A stretch of 64,000 nucleotides of DNA from an uncultured Clostridia bacterium (GTDB taxonomy: Bacteria > Bacillota > Clostridia > Oscillospirales > Ruminococcaceae): assembly GCA_947625155.1 (NCBI GenBank), contig CANQNG010000006.1, positions 50,052-114,051 on the forward strand. The letters run 5' to 3'. Position 1 is the stretch's first letter; each line of letters begins with the position of its first letter. The translations under genes and the position numbers were made by a program. This document shows, one piece after another, positions 43,711 to 51,877 of this stretch. The notes under the pieces were generated by a model. That model had not been told where the DNA came from. It worked only from the letters and a program-made list of their open reading frames with translations, and searched no databases.

Positions 43711-44054
43711 AGGCACTGTGCCCACTCCGTTTCCCGGAAACCGACCAGCACCGTCTCGTCTGTCACCAATATCGGGCGTTTCACCAGCATGCCGTCCGTT
43801 GCCAGCAGGGCAAGCTGCTCCGCTTCCGTCATGTCCGGCAGCTTGTCCTTGAGCTGCATCGAACGGTAAAGCTGTCCGCTCGTGTTGAAAAACCGCCGCA
43901 GCGGCAAGCCGCTTTTCTGCTGCCATGCGTGAAGTTCTTCCGCTGTGGGTCTTTCTTCCTTGATGTGGCGTTCCGTAAAGGAAATGCCGTTGGCTTCCAG
44001 CCATTTCTTCGCCTTCTGACAGGTCGTGCATTTGGGGTAGCAGATAAATTCCAT
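43698..44054 (-). CDS. ArsC/Spx family thioredoxin-fold protein
   Basis: A 118-residue protein with KCTTCQKAKKWLE (CxxC at residues 9-12), RHIKEERPTAEEL and LLATDGMLVKRPIL, the general ArsC/Spx/YffB pattern. CxxC and the RPI loop fit an Spx-like regulator or a thiol reductase; arsenate reduction is not supported by context. The C-terminus (WAQCLCSR) is encoded inside repeat copy B, so the native end may have been altered. It lies 10 bases behind prmA. Confidence 0.8.
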   Translation of the reverse strand: MEFICYPKCTTCQKAKKWLEANGISFTERHIKEERPTAEELHAWQQKSGLPLRRFFNTSGQLYRSMQLKDKLPDMTEAEQLALLATDGMLVKRPILVTDETVLVGFRETEWAQCLCSR

Positions 44055-44064
44055 ACAAGCCCTC

Positions 44065-45030
44065 CTATTTCTCCAGTAATGCTGCCGTCCAGCCCTCTGC
44101 GGAACGGACTTCGGTCTGCCGGAAACCCTGCTGTTTCAGCACACCTAAAACTTCTTCCGCACGTTCGGTGATGATGCCGGAAACGATCAGTCTGCCGCCC
44201 GGTTTCAGGAATGCCCCGAATCGCCCTGCCATGGCGATCAGCACATCTGCCACGATATTGGCGCAGATCAGGTCATACCCGTCCCCGAGCGTTTCACGCA
44301 GTGCCGCATCCGTGCAGATGTCGCCGCAGTACGTCCGGTAAACCGCTGCCCCGATGCCGTTTTCCGCTGCATTTTCGGCAGCCGTCCGGACGGAATTGTC
44401 CGCAATGTCCACCGCAGCCGCCTCACCTGCCCCCAGCAGCATTGCCCCGATGGACAGGATACCGCTCCCGCAGCCGAGGTCAAGCACCCGGTCGCCCCGG
44501 TGCAGCACCGTTTCCACAAATTCCAGACAAAGCCGTGTCGTGTGATGCTGCCCCGTCCCGAAACTCGATGCCGGGTCGATACGCAGGATCGTGCGGTCGT
44601 TTCCGGCAGGCACTGCTTCCCATGAGGGCAAGATCAGCAGCGTTTCGCCAACGGGCAGGGGCTTGAAATACTGCTTCCAGTTGTTTGCCCAGTCCTCCTC
44701 CCGCACATTGCCGCAGGAGAGGGCAAGGTTTCCGTAAAACGCAGCATTTTCGCCGCTTTTCAGCTGTTTCAGAAGTTCTCGGACCCCTGCGAGCTGTTCT
44801 GCCCCCTGTGCATCCTCCGGGAGATAGAACGTGATCTTCGTCTCGCTGTCCGCAAGCTGCATGAGGCTTTCGTCGATATAGTCCCACTGCCCGTTCTTGC
44901 CGTCCAGAAATTCCTGAAAGTCCTCCTTATCCTCAATGGCAAATCCACGCACCCCGTAATCCGTCAGCAAGGCGCAGAGGGGTTCAATGGCAGGGGTCTC
45001 CGTGCAGATCTTAATTTCCATCCAGTTCAT
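44065..45030 (-). CDS. prmA: ribosomal protein L11 methyltransferase
   Basis: A 321-residue enzyme: N-terminal substrate domain starting NWMEIKICT, then SAM domain with DPASSFGTGQHHTTRLCLE, VLDLGCGSGILSIGA and LICANIVADVLIAMA. Methylates L11. ATG 45030 has AAAGGG upstream and overlaps the transglutaminase gene end by 20 bases, so it is translated from the same message; the in-frame start at 45099 is deep in that gene. Confidence 0.93.
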   Translation of the reverse strand: MNWMEIKICTETPAIEPLCALLTDYGVRGFAIEDKEDFQEFLDGKNGQWDYIDESLMQLADSETKITFYLPEDAQGAEQLAGVRELLKQLKSGENAAFYGNLALSCGNVREEDWANNWKQYFKPLPVGETLLILPSWEAVPAGNDRTILRIDPASSFGTGQHHTTRLCLEFVETVLHRGDRVLDLGCGSGILSIGAMLLGAGEAAAVDIADNSVRTAAENAAENGIGAAVYRTYCGDICTDAALRETLGDGYDLICANIVADVLIAMAGRFGAFLKPGGRLIVSGIITERAEEVLGVLKQQGFRQTEVRSAEGWTAALLEK

Positions 45031-47263
45031 GGTTTGTTCCCTTTCTTGCTTTTTTCGCTTCACGGGCAAGTTTCCGCTGCTCCTTTTCATAGGCGGCACG
45101 CTGTTCCTGCCACGTCACATAGCCCTTGGAAAGGCGTTCCGTGGTGCTGGTGTGTCCCGTTCCGTACAGTATCACATCCAGTTCCGCAAACAGTGGCGCA
45201 TCCGCAAAGAATTTCGCTGAATCCTCACCCAATTCACGGACTGTCGTGCTGTCGGGGAGGTCTCGCATTTTCCGCATCCGGCAGAACATAGCAGCCGCAC
45301 AGGCTTCGGGCTGCATTTTTGTGATGTCTTTCCGGAATTTCTTTTCCCGGATAGACGGCAGCAGCAGATATACGCCCCCTGTCAGCAGCAGCAGCCCCAG
45401 CAGGACAAAGCCCCACTGCATCACGATCTGATTTTCGGCAGTGCCGTCCTCTGTATCCATGGAAGCCACTGTCGGCTCAAAGCTCATCCACCCGTAGCCG
45501 GAAATATAGACCTCCGGGAAAGCATGGGCATCCCGTTCCTTGATGACGTAATTCGTCTCCCTGCCGCCCCGGTCAGTGGCATTGTACATCTGGTTCATGT
45601 TGTAGCCCTGTGCGAACCGTGTCGGCAGTCCGGCACTCCGGCAGAGCAAGGTCATAGCCGTGGCAAATTCATAGCACACGCCCCGATGTGAAACGGTCAG
45701 GAAGTCCTCGATATTCTCACCCTCTGCCTTTACATAGTCCGCATCGTAGAGATACCCCTGCTCCGTGAAATACCGTTCGATGGCAAGTGCCTTGTCGATA
45801 TCCGAGGTCAGCCCCTCGGTGATCTCCTCGGCAAGCGCATCGATGGCATCGCTGTGCCAGTCATCCAGTAACGTCCTGAAATGATACAGGTCGGCATCGA
45901 TCGCCTCATCATAGGCAGCATCGAGCAGTTCTTCCCGTTCGGTGTTCCCGGCTTCTTCCGCAATGGTAGAAGCCTCCAGCAGCAGCATCGAGTAGTCGTC
46001 TTGGCTCAGCTGCTCCAGTACCGGCAGGACACTGCTGCTCCGGGCGTAGGTGTCCGGATAGTAGGTCAGCGCTGCACCTCGGTAATTTGCCTGAAAGGCA
46101 TTTGTCGCCGAGATCGTCACATTGGCAGCACCGCTTTGCAGTGCATTTGTCCGTGTCGGCGAAGGCAGCACCCGGAAACCGTACCATGTGTACAGATACA
46201 GCTCATTTTCCTGCTGTTCCGGCAATGTCTCCCCGGCAAACTCCGTCAGCCCGTATGTCTCCGCAAAGTCCGCATCCTCCGCAGCCGTGTCTAAAATGGC
46301 TTGCAGCAGTGTCTGTGGTTTGTAGGTCATGGGGGCTGTGTATGGCTGATCCGGTTTGTCCCAGCTCTCAAGCACCGACCAGCTGTCGTCCTCGCTGTAG
46401 TAAGTAAATGTCTGCGTCCGCAGGCGGAGCGCTTCCGGCGAATTGGCATAGTACAGCGTTCTTGCGCTGTTGGAGATCGTTCCGGTGTTGTCGGTCGTTT
46501 CCGTGAACATGGAGATGGCACTCATCAGCACATCGGAGATCGTGCTGTATGCCATGGCGTTATCGATAAATTCTCTGTCCGCCGTGATCGCAGGCTTGGG
46601 GATAATGGCAGCTAAAATGCTGAACGCTGCCACATAGACAGCAACAGACAGACCGCTGTGAAAGCTGCTGATGCGCCGTACTTCCTTATTTTCCCGTATC
46701 TGCCGGCAGTAGACCATCAGCAGGAAATAGCTTGCGAGCAGGATAATGACCAGCAGTGCCGGCATCTGCGCACCTTCCTTGGCATACAAGCTCAAGGGGA
46801 TGAGCATGATGAGGAACTGCATCGTCATCCGGTAGCGCACTTTCGCAAAATAATACACCGCACTCGTCAGAAAGCCGATCATCAGCAGATAAATGGCGAT
46901 CGTATAGATCGGGGAAAAGTCCACAACGCTCTGCGGCGTGAGGAACCAGACACCGAAGCCGATCGGGTAGTTCGTCCTGCCAATGGTGACGAGCATATTC
47001 ACCCCGTACAGTCCCGCAAATAAATACACAAGATAACAGATCGAACCCAAAAAGCCCTTTTTGGCGACGAAGTCATAGAACCGCATCAGCACAAAGGACA
47101 CAAAGACTGCGATGATCGTATACAGCCACGTCCAGTCCTCGTGGTAGTAGTACATGCATGTCATCACCAGAAAGACCGCATATGCCTGCACCGGGTCGCC
47201 GCAGAGTTTCCGGAGAAACTGTACAGCGGGGTGCTGTGCGGCTTTTTTCAGCGTATCCCACAT
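45011..47263 (-). CDS. membrane transglutaminase-like protein (TgpA/DUF3488 type)
   Basis: A 750-residue protein. Six to seven membrane helices at about 25-225, an extracellular transglutaminase domain with catalytic C530 (SHRGVCYEFATAM) and H580 (ERDAHAFPEVY) and the SFEPT segment, one more helix near 615-637 and a cytoplasmic tail. It is the third gene of the MoxR-DUF58-transglutaminase trio. The family is widespread, with an unproven function, probably in wall or surface protein processing. Confidence 0.9.
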   Translation of the reverse strand: MWDTLKKAAQHPAVQFLRKLCGDPVQAYAVFLVMTCMYYYHEDWTWLYTIIAVFVSFVLMRFYDFVAKKGFLGSICYLVYLFAGLYGVNMLVTIGRTNYPIGFGVWFLTPQSVVDFSPIYTIAIYLLMIGFLTSAVYYFAKVRYRMTMQFLIMLIPLSLYAKEGAQMPALLVIILLASYFLLMVYCRQIRENKEVRRISSFHSGLSVAVYVAAFSILAAIIPKPAITADREFIDNAMAYSTISDVLMSAISMFTETTDNTGTISNSARTLYYANSPEALRLRTQTFTYYSEDDSWSVLESWDKPDQPYTAPMTYKPQTLLQAILDTAAEDADFAETYGLTEFAGETLPEQQENELYLYTWYGFRVLPSPTRTNALQSGAANVTISATNAFQANYRGAALTYYPDTYARSSSVLPVLEQLSQDDYSMLLLEASTIAEEAGNTEREELLDAAYDEAIDADLYHFRTLLDDWHSDAIDALAEEITEGLTSDIDKALAIERYFTEQGYLYDADYVKAEGENIEDFLTVSHRGVCYEFATAMTLLCRSAGLPTRFAQGYNMNQMYNATDRGGRETNYVIKERDAHAFPEVYISGYGWMSFEPTVASMDTEDGTAENQIVMQWGFVLLGLLLLTGGVYLLLPSIREKKFRKDITKMQPEACAAAMFCRMRKMRDLPDSTTVRELGEDSAKFFADAPLFAELDVILYGTGHTSTTERLSKGYVTWQEQRAAYEKEQRKLAREAKKARKGTNHELDGN

Positions 47264-47272
47264 ACTGCCACC

Positions 47273-48466
47273 TCATTTCTGCACGGCTGTCATGGAGTGA
47301 TCCTCCGCCAGCAGCCAAAGCGCATCTGCCGTCAGTGCGCTGGTGTCCGAACCGGACGGACAGACACAGCAAACATAGCCCGCATTGCGCAGCGAGACGA
47401 GCCTTGCGGAGAGCCGTTCATCCGGGCGGCTGGTATACACCAGAAATGCCCCTGCCCGTTCCTGATCGGCAGAAAGGTCGATACGGTTGCCGTCATTCCG
47501 GAAATCCGCTGCCGCCAGTTCCACCGCTGCCATGCGCACGGCATCTTCACTTTCGAGGTAGAGGCAGTGCCATACACCGTCCGCCGCATACCGCAGTGAG
47601 CAGACGATCCCCTGCTGCACCAGCAGCAGCAAAAAGCCCAGCGCCCCTTCCATCAGGGTCTGCCGCTTGTGCAGCAGTTCCGCCGTCATCTCCGGCTGCA
47701 AGTCCAGCACCACAGACGGTCGCACGGTCGCAGCCGCCTCGTCCATGCGCACCATGAGCTTGCCCCGCTTGGCGGAGAGCTTGTAATTGATGCGTTTCAG
47801 GTTATCCCCCGGCACATAGTCCCGGTGGATATAGCCCGGCATGGACTGTGAGGAAAAGGCGGCTGCACTTTCCTCTTCTTCATCGTCCTGTGTCAGCACC
47901 ACATCGCTGACGGTGTGCAGCATCTTCGCCGCCCCGGAAAGAGACGGGATCGCCGGGATAACACCGACCTTGAGCGTTTCCGCATCGTTTTTCACCGCAA
48001 AGCTGAACAGCCCCAGATAATCCGATACCCGCAGGCTTTCCAGAAAGATCAGCCCGCACCCAGCATATTCCGCTGTCATATCAGATCCGATCACAAGCGG
48101 CTCGGCAGGGGTCATGGCACACTGCACCATGCGCCCGTCCTCCGGGGTGAAATTGGCATCCTGCCCGATCTGACAGCGCAGGAACGGCACGGGCAGCTTT
48201 CCGGTCGCCGTGATCGTAATTTTCACGACAAAGTGCCGTCCTTTCGCAAGACAGGACGGCGATCCCAGAGAAACCGTTATATGCCGGCTCGCATACCACG
48301 CCAGCAGCGCCGAGATCAGCGGCGCAAGGAGCAGGAAAGCGCAGATGACCACCCCGATATCCGCATCCAGATAACAGGTAAACACATATGCCATACCCGC
48401 CATAGCAGCCAGCCCGAACACAAGCTTCAGCCTGTCTGCCATCACGGCAAACCGTGAACGTTTCAT
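47273..48466 (-). CDS. DUF58 protein
   Basis: A 397-residue protein with two N-terminal membrane helices (about 15-60), a beta-rich part, and the DUF58 signature MPGYIHRDYVPGDNLKRINYKLSAKRGKLMVR (quoted in part: DYVPGDNLKRINYKLSAKR) followed by a von Willebrand A-like fold. Lies between moxR and the transglutaminase gene, with which it presumably forms a MoxR-driven complex. Confidence 0.9.
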   Translation of the reverse strand: MKRSRFAVMADRLKLVFGLAAMAGMAYVFTCYLDADIGVVICAFLLLAPLISALLAWYASRHITVSLGSPSCLAKGRHFVVKITITATGKLPVPFLRCQIGQDANFTPEDGRMVQCAMTPAEPLVIGSDMTAEYAGCGLIFLESLRVSDYLGLFSFAVKNDAETLKVGVIPAIPSLSGAAKMLHTVSDVVLTQDDEEEESAAAFSSQSMPGYIHRDYVPGDNLKRINYKLSAKRGKLMVRMDEAAATVRPSVVLDLQPEMTAELLHKRQTLMEGALGFLLLLVQQGIVCSLRYAADGVWHCLYLESEDAVRMAAVELAAADFRNDGNRIDLSADQERAGAFLVYTSRPDERLSARLVSLRNAGYVCCVCPSGSDTSALTADALWLLAEDHSMTAVQK

Positions 48467-48470
48467 GACA

Positions 48471-49406
48471 TCACGCTCCGGCAGGGACAGGCAGGCTGTC
48501 CAAAAGCTGTCTGATCAGTGTCTCCGGGCTGCCAAGCTGGTTGCGTCCTTTCGGGGAGAGCAGGATCCTGTGCGCCAGCACCGGCACGGCAAGGGCTTTC
48601 ACATCGTCCGGTGTGACAAAGCTCCGCCCGTGTACGAATGCCGAAGCCCGCACTGCCTTGAAGCAGGCAATGCTCCCTCTCGGGCTGACACCCAAGGCTG
48701 CCATGTCGCTTTCCCGTGTCGCATGGACGAGAGAGATGATGTAATTTCGTACCCCCTCCGAGACCTGCACGTCATTCACCTGTGTTTGGAGCTGTTCCAC
48801 TTCTGCCGTGGAAATGACCGGCTCGGAAATATTGTTGATCGGGTTGCCCTCTCCGTTTCTGTCTAAAATGGCAAGCTCTTCCTGCAATGTCGGATAGCCC
48901 ATGGAAATTTTCATGAAAAACCGATCCATCTGTGCTTCCGGCAGATGATAAGTACCGTAAGTCTCCACCGGGTTCTGGGTAGCAATGACCATGAACGGGC
49001 TTGGCAGGATATGGGTCTGCCCGTCCAGTGAGATCTGATGTTCTTCCATGATCTCCAGCAATGCCGACTGCACTTTCGGGGAAGCACGGTTGATCTCATC
49101 GGCTAACAAGAAATTACAGATCGCCGCACCCGGACGATACTCCAAGGAACCGTCTTTCTGATCAACGACCGAATAGCCCGTAATATCGGATGGCATGATG
49201 TCCGGTGTGAGCTGTATCCGATGAAACTCTCCGCCCACCGAACGGGAAAGCGCAGCTGCCAGCTGTGTTTTCCCCACGCCCGGCACATCCTCGAGCAGTA
49301 CGTGCCCGTTGCAGAGCATGGCAATGATCGCCTGTAAGATCGTCTCATCCTTGCCGACAATGACTTTCCCGGCACTTTGCAGAATATTCTGAACATCCTT
49401 TTGCAT
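48471..49406 (-). CDS. MoxR family AAA+ ATPase
   Basis: A 311-residue MoxR ATPase: Walker A EDVPGVGKTQL near residue 46, Walker B FLLADEINRASPKVQSALL, sensor 1 ATQNPVE, and PEAQMDRF. Acts as a chaperone-like ATPase on DUF58/VWA partners. ATG 49406 has AAGGAGG seven bases upstream. First gene of a five-gene run (moxR, DUF58, transglutaminase, prmA, arsC-like). Confidence 0.93.
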   Translation of the reverse strand: MQKDVQNILQSAGKVIVGKDETILQAIIAMLCNGHVLLEDVPGVGKTQLAAALSRSVGGEFHRIQLTPDIMPSDITGYSVVDQKDGSLEYRPGAAICNFLLADEINRASPKVQSALLEIMEEHQISLDGQTHILPSPFMVIATQNPVETYGTYHLPEAQMDRFFMKISMGYPTLQEELAILDRNGEGNPINNISEPVISTAEVEQLQTQVNDVQVSEGVRNYIISLVHATRESDMAALGVSPRGSIACFKAVRASAFVHGRSFVTPDDVKALAVPVLAHRILLSPKGRNQLGSPETLIRQLLDSLPVPAGA

Positions 49407-49449
49407 CGCTGTTCCTCCTTGCAAGGGCAAAATGCCCCAGATCGTTCTT

Positions 49450-49484
49450 ATTTTACCACGATCATGTGATGATCTTGCGAGATC
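49450..49484 (-). promoter_or_regulatory. moxR promoter region with two inverted repeats
   Basis: Minus strand: TAAAAT (49450-49455) with TGG directly before it (extended -10), no good -35. Upstream and overlapping each other are GATCAT-GTG-ATGATC (49460-49474) and GATCT-TGCG-AGATC (49471-49484), placed where an operator would be. Confidence 0.45.
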
Positions 49485-49502
49485 TGCATGAAAGTGGCTG
49501 CG

Positions 49503-49535
49503 GAAAAGAGGAAGAAGGCTGCTTCTTCCCTTTTC
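49503..49535 (-). terminator. probable terminator behind the TPM lipoprotein gene
   Basis: Long imperfect stem GAAAAGGGAAGAAG/CTTCTTCCTCTTTTC a few bases after the stop. The T-rich 3' arm is followed by CCGC, so termination may be partial. Confidence 0.45.
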
Positions 49536-49539
49536 TGTG

Positions 49540-50517
49540 TTATTTCAGCCCCTCTAAAAATACATCTGCTGCCGCATAGGCATCCTGTTCCGCCAGTGCC
49601 GTCTGCACAGCCGCAGTCAGTTCCGCCGGGACAGTTCCGGCAGTGATACCATGTTTCCCCGGTACATCGATCAGCAAAAAGCCCTCTGCTTCCGTCTGCA
49701 CCCGTAACTGTTCCGCATAGGCAGCCAGTGTTTCCTCCACGGTCGGAGCAGGCGCTGTCTCCGGGGGCTGTGTCTCGCCCTCTGTGGGCTGTGTTTCTGT
49801 CGCTGTGGAACGTGTCTCCGCTTCGGCGGGGGCAGGAATGCTTGCCGCAAAATAAACGCAATATTTTTTCGGCAGCGCATCTGCCTTGGCAGTCAATGCC
49901 TGTACCTGCTCCATAGAAAGCGTTCCGCTTCGTTCCAGTATCCGTTCCGGGATGCGTTCTCCCAGCGGCAGAAGGATCTCCAGCGCATCGGCATAGCGCC
50001 CCTCTACCAGTGCCGGGCTTGCCTGTACAATGGCAAGCGAAACTTTCGCATCGTCCACATATGAGGACACAACGCCCTCCCGGTAAATGCAGTCCTGCCC
50101 GGTGTCATTGTTGATGAGCACCAGAAAGCCGCTTGTGCCCGTTCCCCAGAGTGTCTGATAATACGTCTGTGCGAACGCCTCCGGGCTGCTCCCGTTCAGG
50201 TCGTTCGTCAGTACCACCGTTGTGTAGAGCAGTCTCGTTTCCGCAAGCCATCCGAGGTAGTCGTTATAGGTCTTTACTGTCTCCCCGTCCAGTACGCCGC
50301 ACTCGTCAAACACATGCGTTTCCCCGGCTTTCCGCAGGGACTCGGCACGTTGGGCAATATCCCGCACGGGTGCTGTCTCCGTGGAAACTTCCGTTTCTCC
50401 GGCGGTCTCCTCCGCTGCCGTTTCAGGCTGTGTTTCCTCCGGAACAGAAGAACTGTCCGTTTTGCTGCACCCCGTCAGGCAAAGCAGCACAAGGAACAGC
50501 AGGAGCAGTTTTCGCAT
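49540..50517 (-). CDS. TPM-domain lipoprotein
   Basis: A 325-residue lipoprotein: signal MRKLLLLFLVLLCLTGC with lipidated C17, a Thr/Glu-rich linker, a TPM domain at about 60-215 (VFDECGVLDGETVKTYNDYL, TYYQTLWGTGTSGFLVLIN), and a second Glu/Pro/Thr linker before a C-terminal segment of about 80 residues. TPM domains occur in phosphatase-like and photosystem repair proteins; activity here is unknown. ATG 50517 is one base after the LCP stop. Confidence 0.82.
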   Translation of the reverse strand: MRKLLLLFLVLLCLTGCSKTDSSSVPEETQPETAAEETAGETEVSTETAPVRDIAQRAESLRKAGETHVFDECGVLDGETVKTYNDYLGWLAETRLLYTTVVLTNDLNGSSPEAFAQTYYQTLWGTGTSGFLVLINNDTGQDCIYREGVVSSYVDDAKVSLAIVQASPALVEGRYADALEILLPLGERIPERILERSGTLSMEQVQALTAKADALPKKYCVYFAASIPAPAEAETRSTATETQPTEGETQPPETAPAPTVEETLAAYAEQLRVQTEAEGFLLIDVPGKHGITAGTVPAELTAAVQTALAEQDAYAAADVFLEGLK

Positions 50518-50518
50518 A

Positions 50519-51850
50519 TCATTCCTCCGCTGGTTTCGTGTACGCATAGGCACTCTGTTTCAGAATGTCCTGATTCGCTTCAAAATTGACCTGCAATGCC
50601 TGCTGCCCGTCCGGCATGGTGATACCCGACCAAGTACCATCCGCTGGGATCTGCTGCTGCTGCAGATCATACCCGATCAGAAGCGGTACACGCAGCGAAA
50701 GCACGTACAGCTCTGCCGTGCTCATGTTCGTCGTCAGGTGGGGCATCGCCGAACTGATCAGCTCCGGAATGGCTGTGACAGCATGGGTCTTTGCCTTTTC
50801 GAGCAGTTTTTCCATGACCTCACGCTGCCGGGAAGTGCGCTCAAAATCCGCATTTCCCACATACCGTATCCGTGCATAGGCAAGCGCCTGCTTGCCGTTC
50901 AGCACATACGTTCCTCCTCCGTTCAGAAGATCTGCCATCGTGTCGTCCCCCATCAGGGCATTGACCTCGCTCTGCAAAATGACATTGACTGCCTGTGCCT
51001 CGGCATCCGAAAGGGTCAGTTCCACCCCCCCGAACGCATCGATCACCCCTGCAAATCCCGCAAAGCTCACGCACAAATAGTCATCGATGCGCACATTAAA
51101 ATTCTGCTCGACCGTATCGAGCAGCAGGTCTGCACCGCCGAACGAGTAGGCAGCATTCAGCTTGTTCATGCCATAGCCGGGAATATTCACATAACTGTCC
51201 CGCATCAAAGAGGTAAGATACAGCTCCTGTGTGCGGGTATTGATCGTCAGCAGGATCATCGAATCCGACCGCCCCCGTTCCTGTGTCAGGTCACGGGAGT
51301 CCGTTCCGACCAGCAGGATGCTCCGGGTATCGCTCCCCGTTCCGATCTGCCCGGAAAAAACGCTCCGGCTGCCGGACGGTACTTTTTCCAGCCGTGAGAT
51401 CAGCAGCAGTGCGATCACAGAATACAGCACGAACACGATCACACATAAGCTGAGGATGCCTTTCAGGATGCGCCCGATGCAGCCGCTCCGGCGCTTTCTC
51501 CGGCGGGGGGCATAGGGCTGTCCGCCGCCTCGTCCTGCCGGTGTACGCTGTCTCCGGGGCGGAGGTGCTTCATCATAATTCCCATATCCCGGTGTGTCAT
51601 CATAGCTGTAGTCGTCCTCATATGCCCTTGGGGGGATCCGTATTTCAGCCGTATCGCTTGCATAGGGGTGACGGCTGTCCTGTCTGCGCACAGGGGGAGC
51701 AGAAGTACTGCGGCGTGCGGCAGGCTTTCCCTGTGCCGCACGGGAAGGCTTTTTCTGCTCTGCACGGTGCAGTTCGCCCAGCCTTTCCGGGGGCTTCGGC
51801 TGTTTGTGCGGCTTCGGCAGATCAGAACCGTTTCCCCGCTGTTCGTCCAT
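50519..51850 (-). CDS. LytR-CpsA-Psr (LCP) family protein
   Basis: A 443-residue protein: basic, Pro-rich cytoplasmic region of about 120 residues, membrane helix at about 128-152, and an LCP domain with SILLVGTDSRD, RSDSMILLTI, YLTSLMRDSYV, KLNAAYSFGG and AYARIRYVGNADFERTSRQ. LCP proteins transfer teichoic acid or capsule chains from undecaprenyl phosphate to peptidoglycan. The long cytoplasmic tail is unusual for the family. Same run as the pseudo-ATPase and TPM genes. Confidence 0.92.
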   Translation of the reverse strand: MDEQRGNGSDLPKPHKQPKPPERLGELHRAEQKKPSRAAQGKPAARRSTSAPPVRRQDSRHPYASDTAEIRIPPRAYEDDYSYDDTPGYGNYDEAPPPRRQRTPAGRGGGQPYAPRRRKRRSGCIGRILKGILSLCVIVFVLYSVIALLLISRLEKVPSGSRSVFSGQIGTGSDTRSILLVGTDSRDLTQERGRSDSMILLTINTRTQELYLTSLMRDSYVNIPGYGMNKLNAAYSFGGADLLLDTVEQNFNVRIDDYLCVSFAGFAGVIDAFGGVELTLSDAEAQAVNVILQSEVNALMGDDTMADLLNGGGTYVLNGKQALAYARIRYVGNADFERTSRQREVMEKLLEKAKTHAVTAIPELISSAMPHLTTNMSTAELYVLSLRVPLLIGYDLQQQQIPADGTWSGITMPDGQQALQVNFEANQDILKQSAYAYTKPAEE

Positions 51851-51877
51851 CTTTCAGGCTCCCTTCTGTATGTGTAT

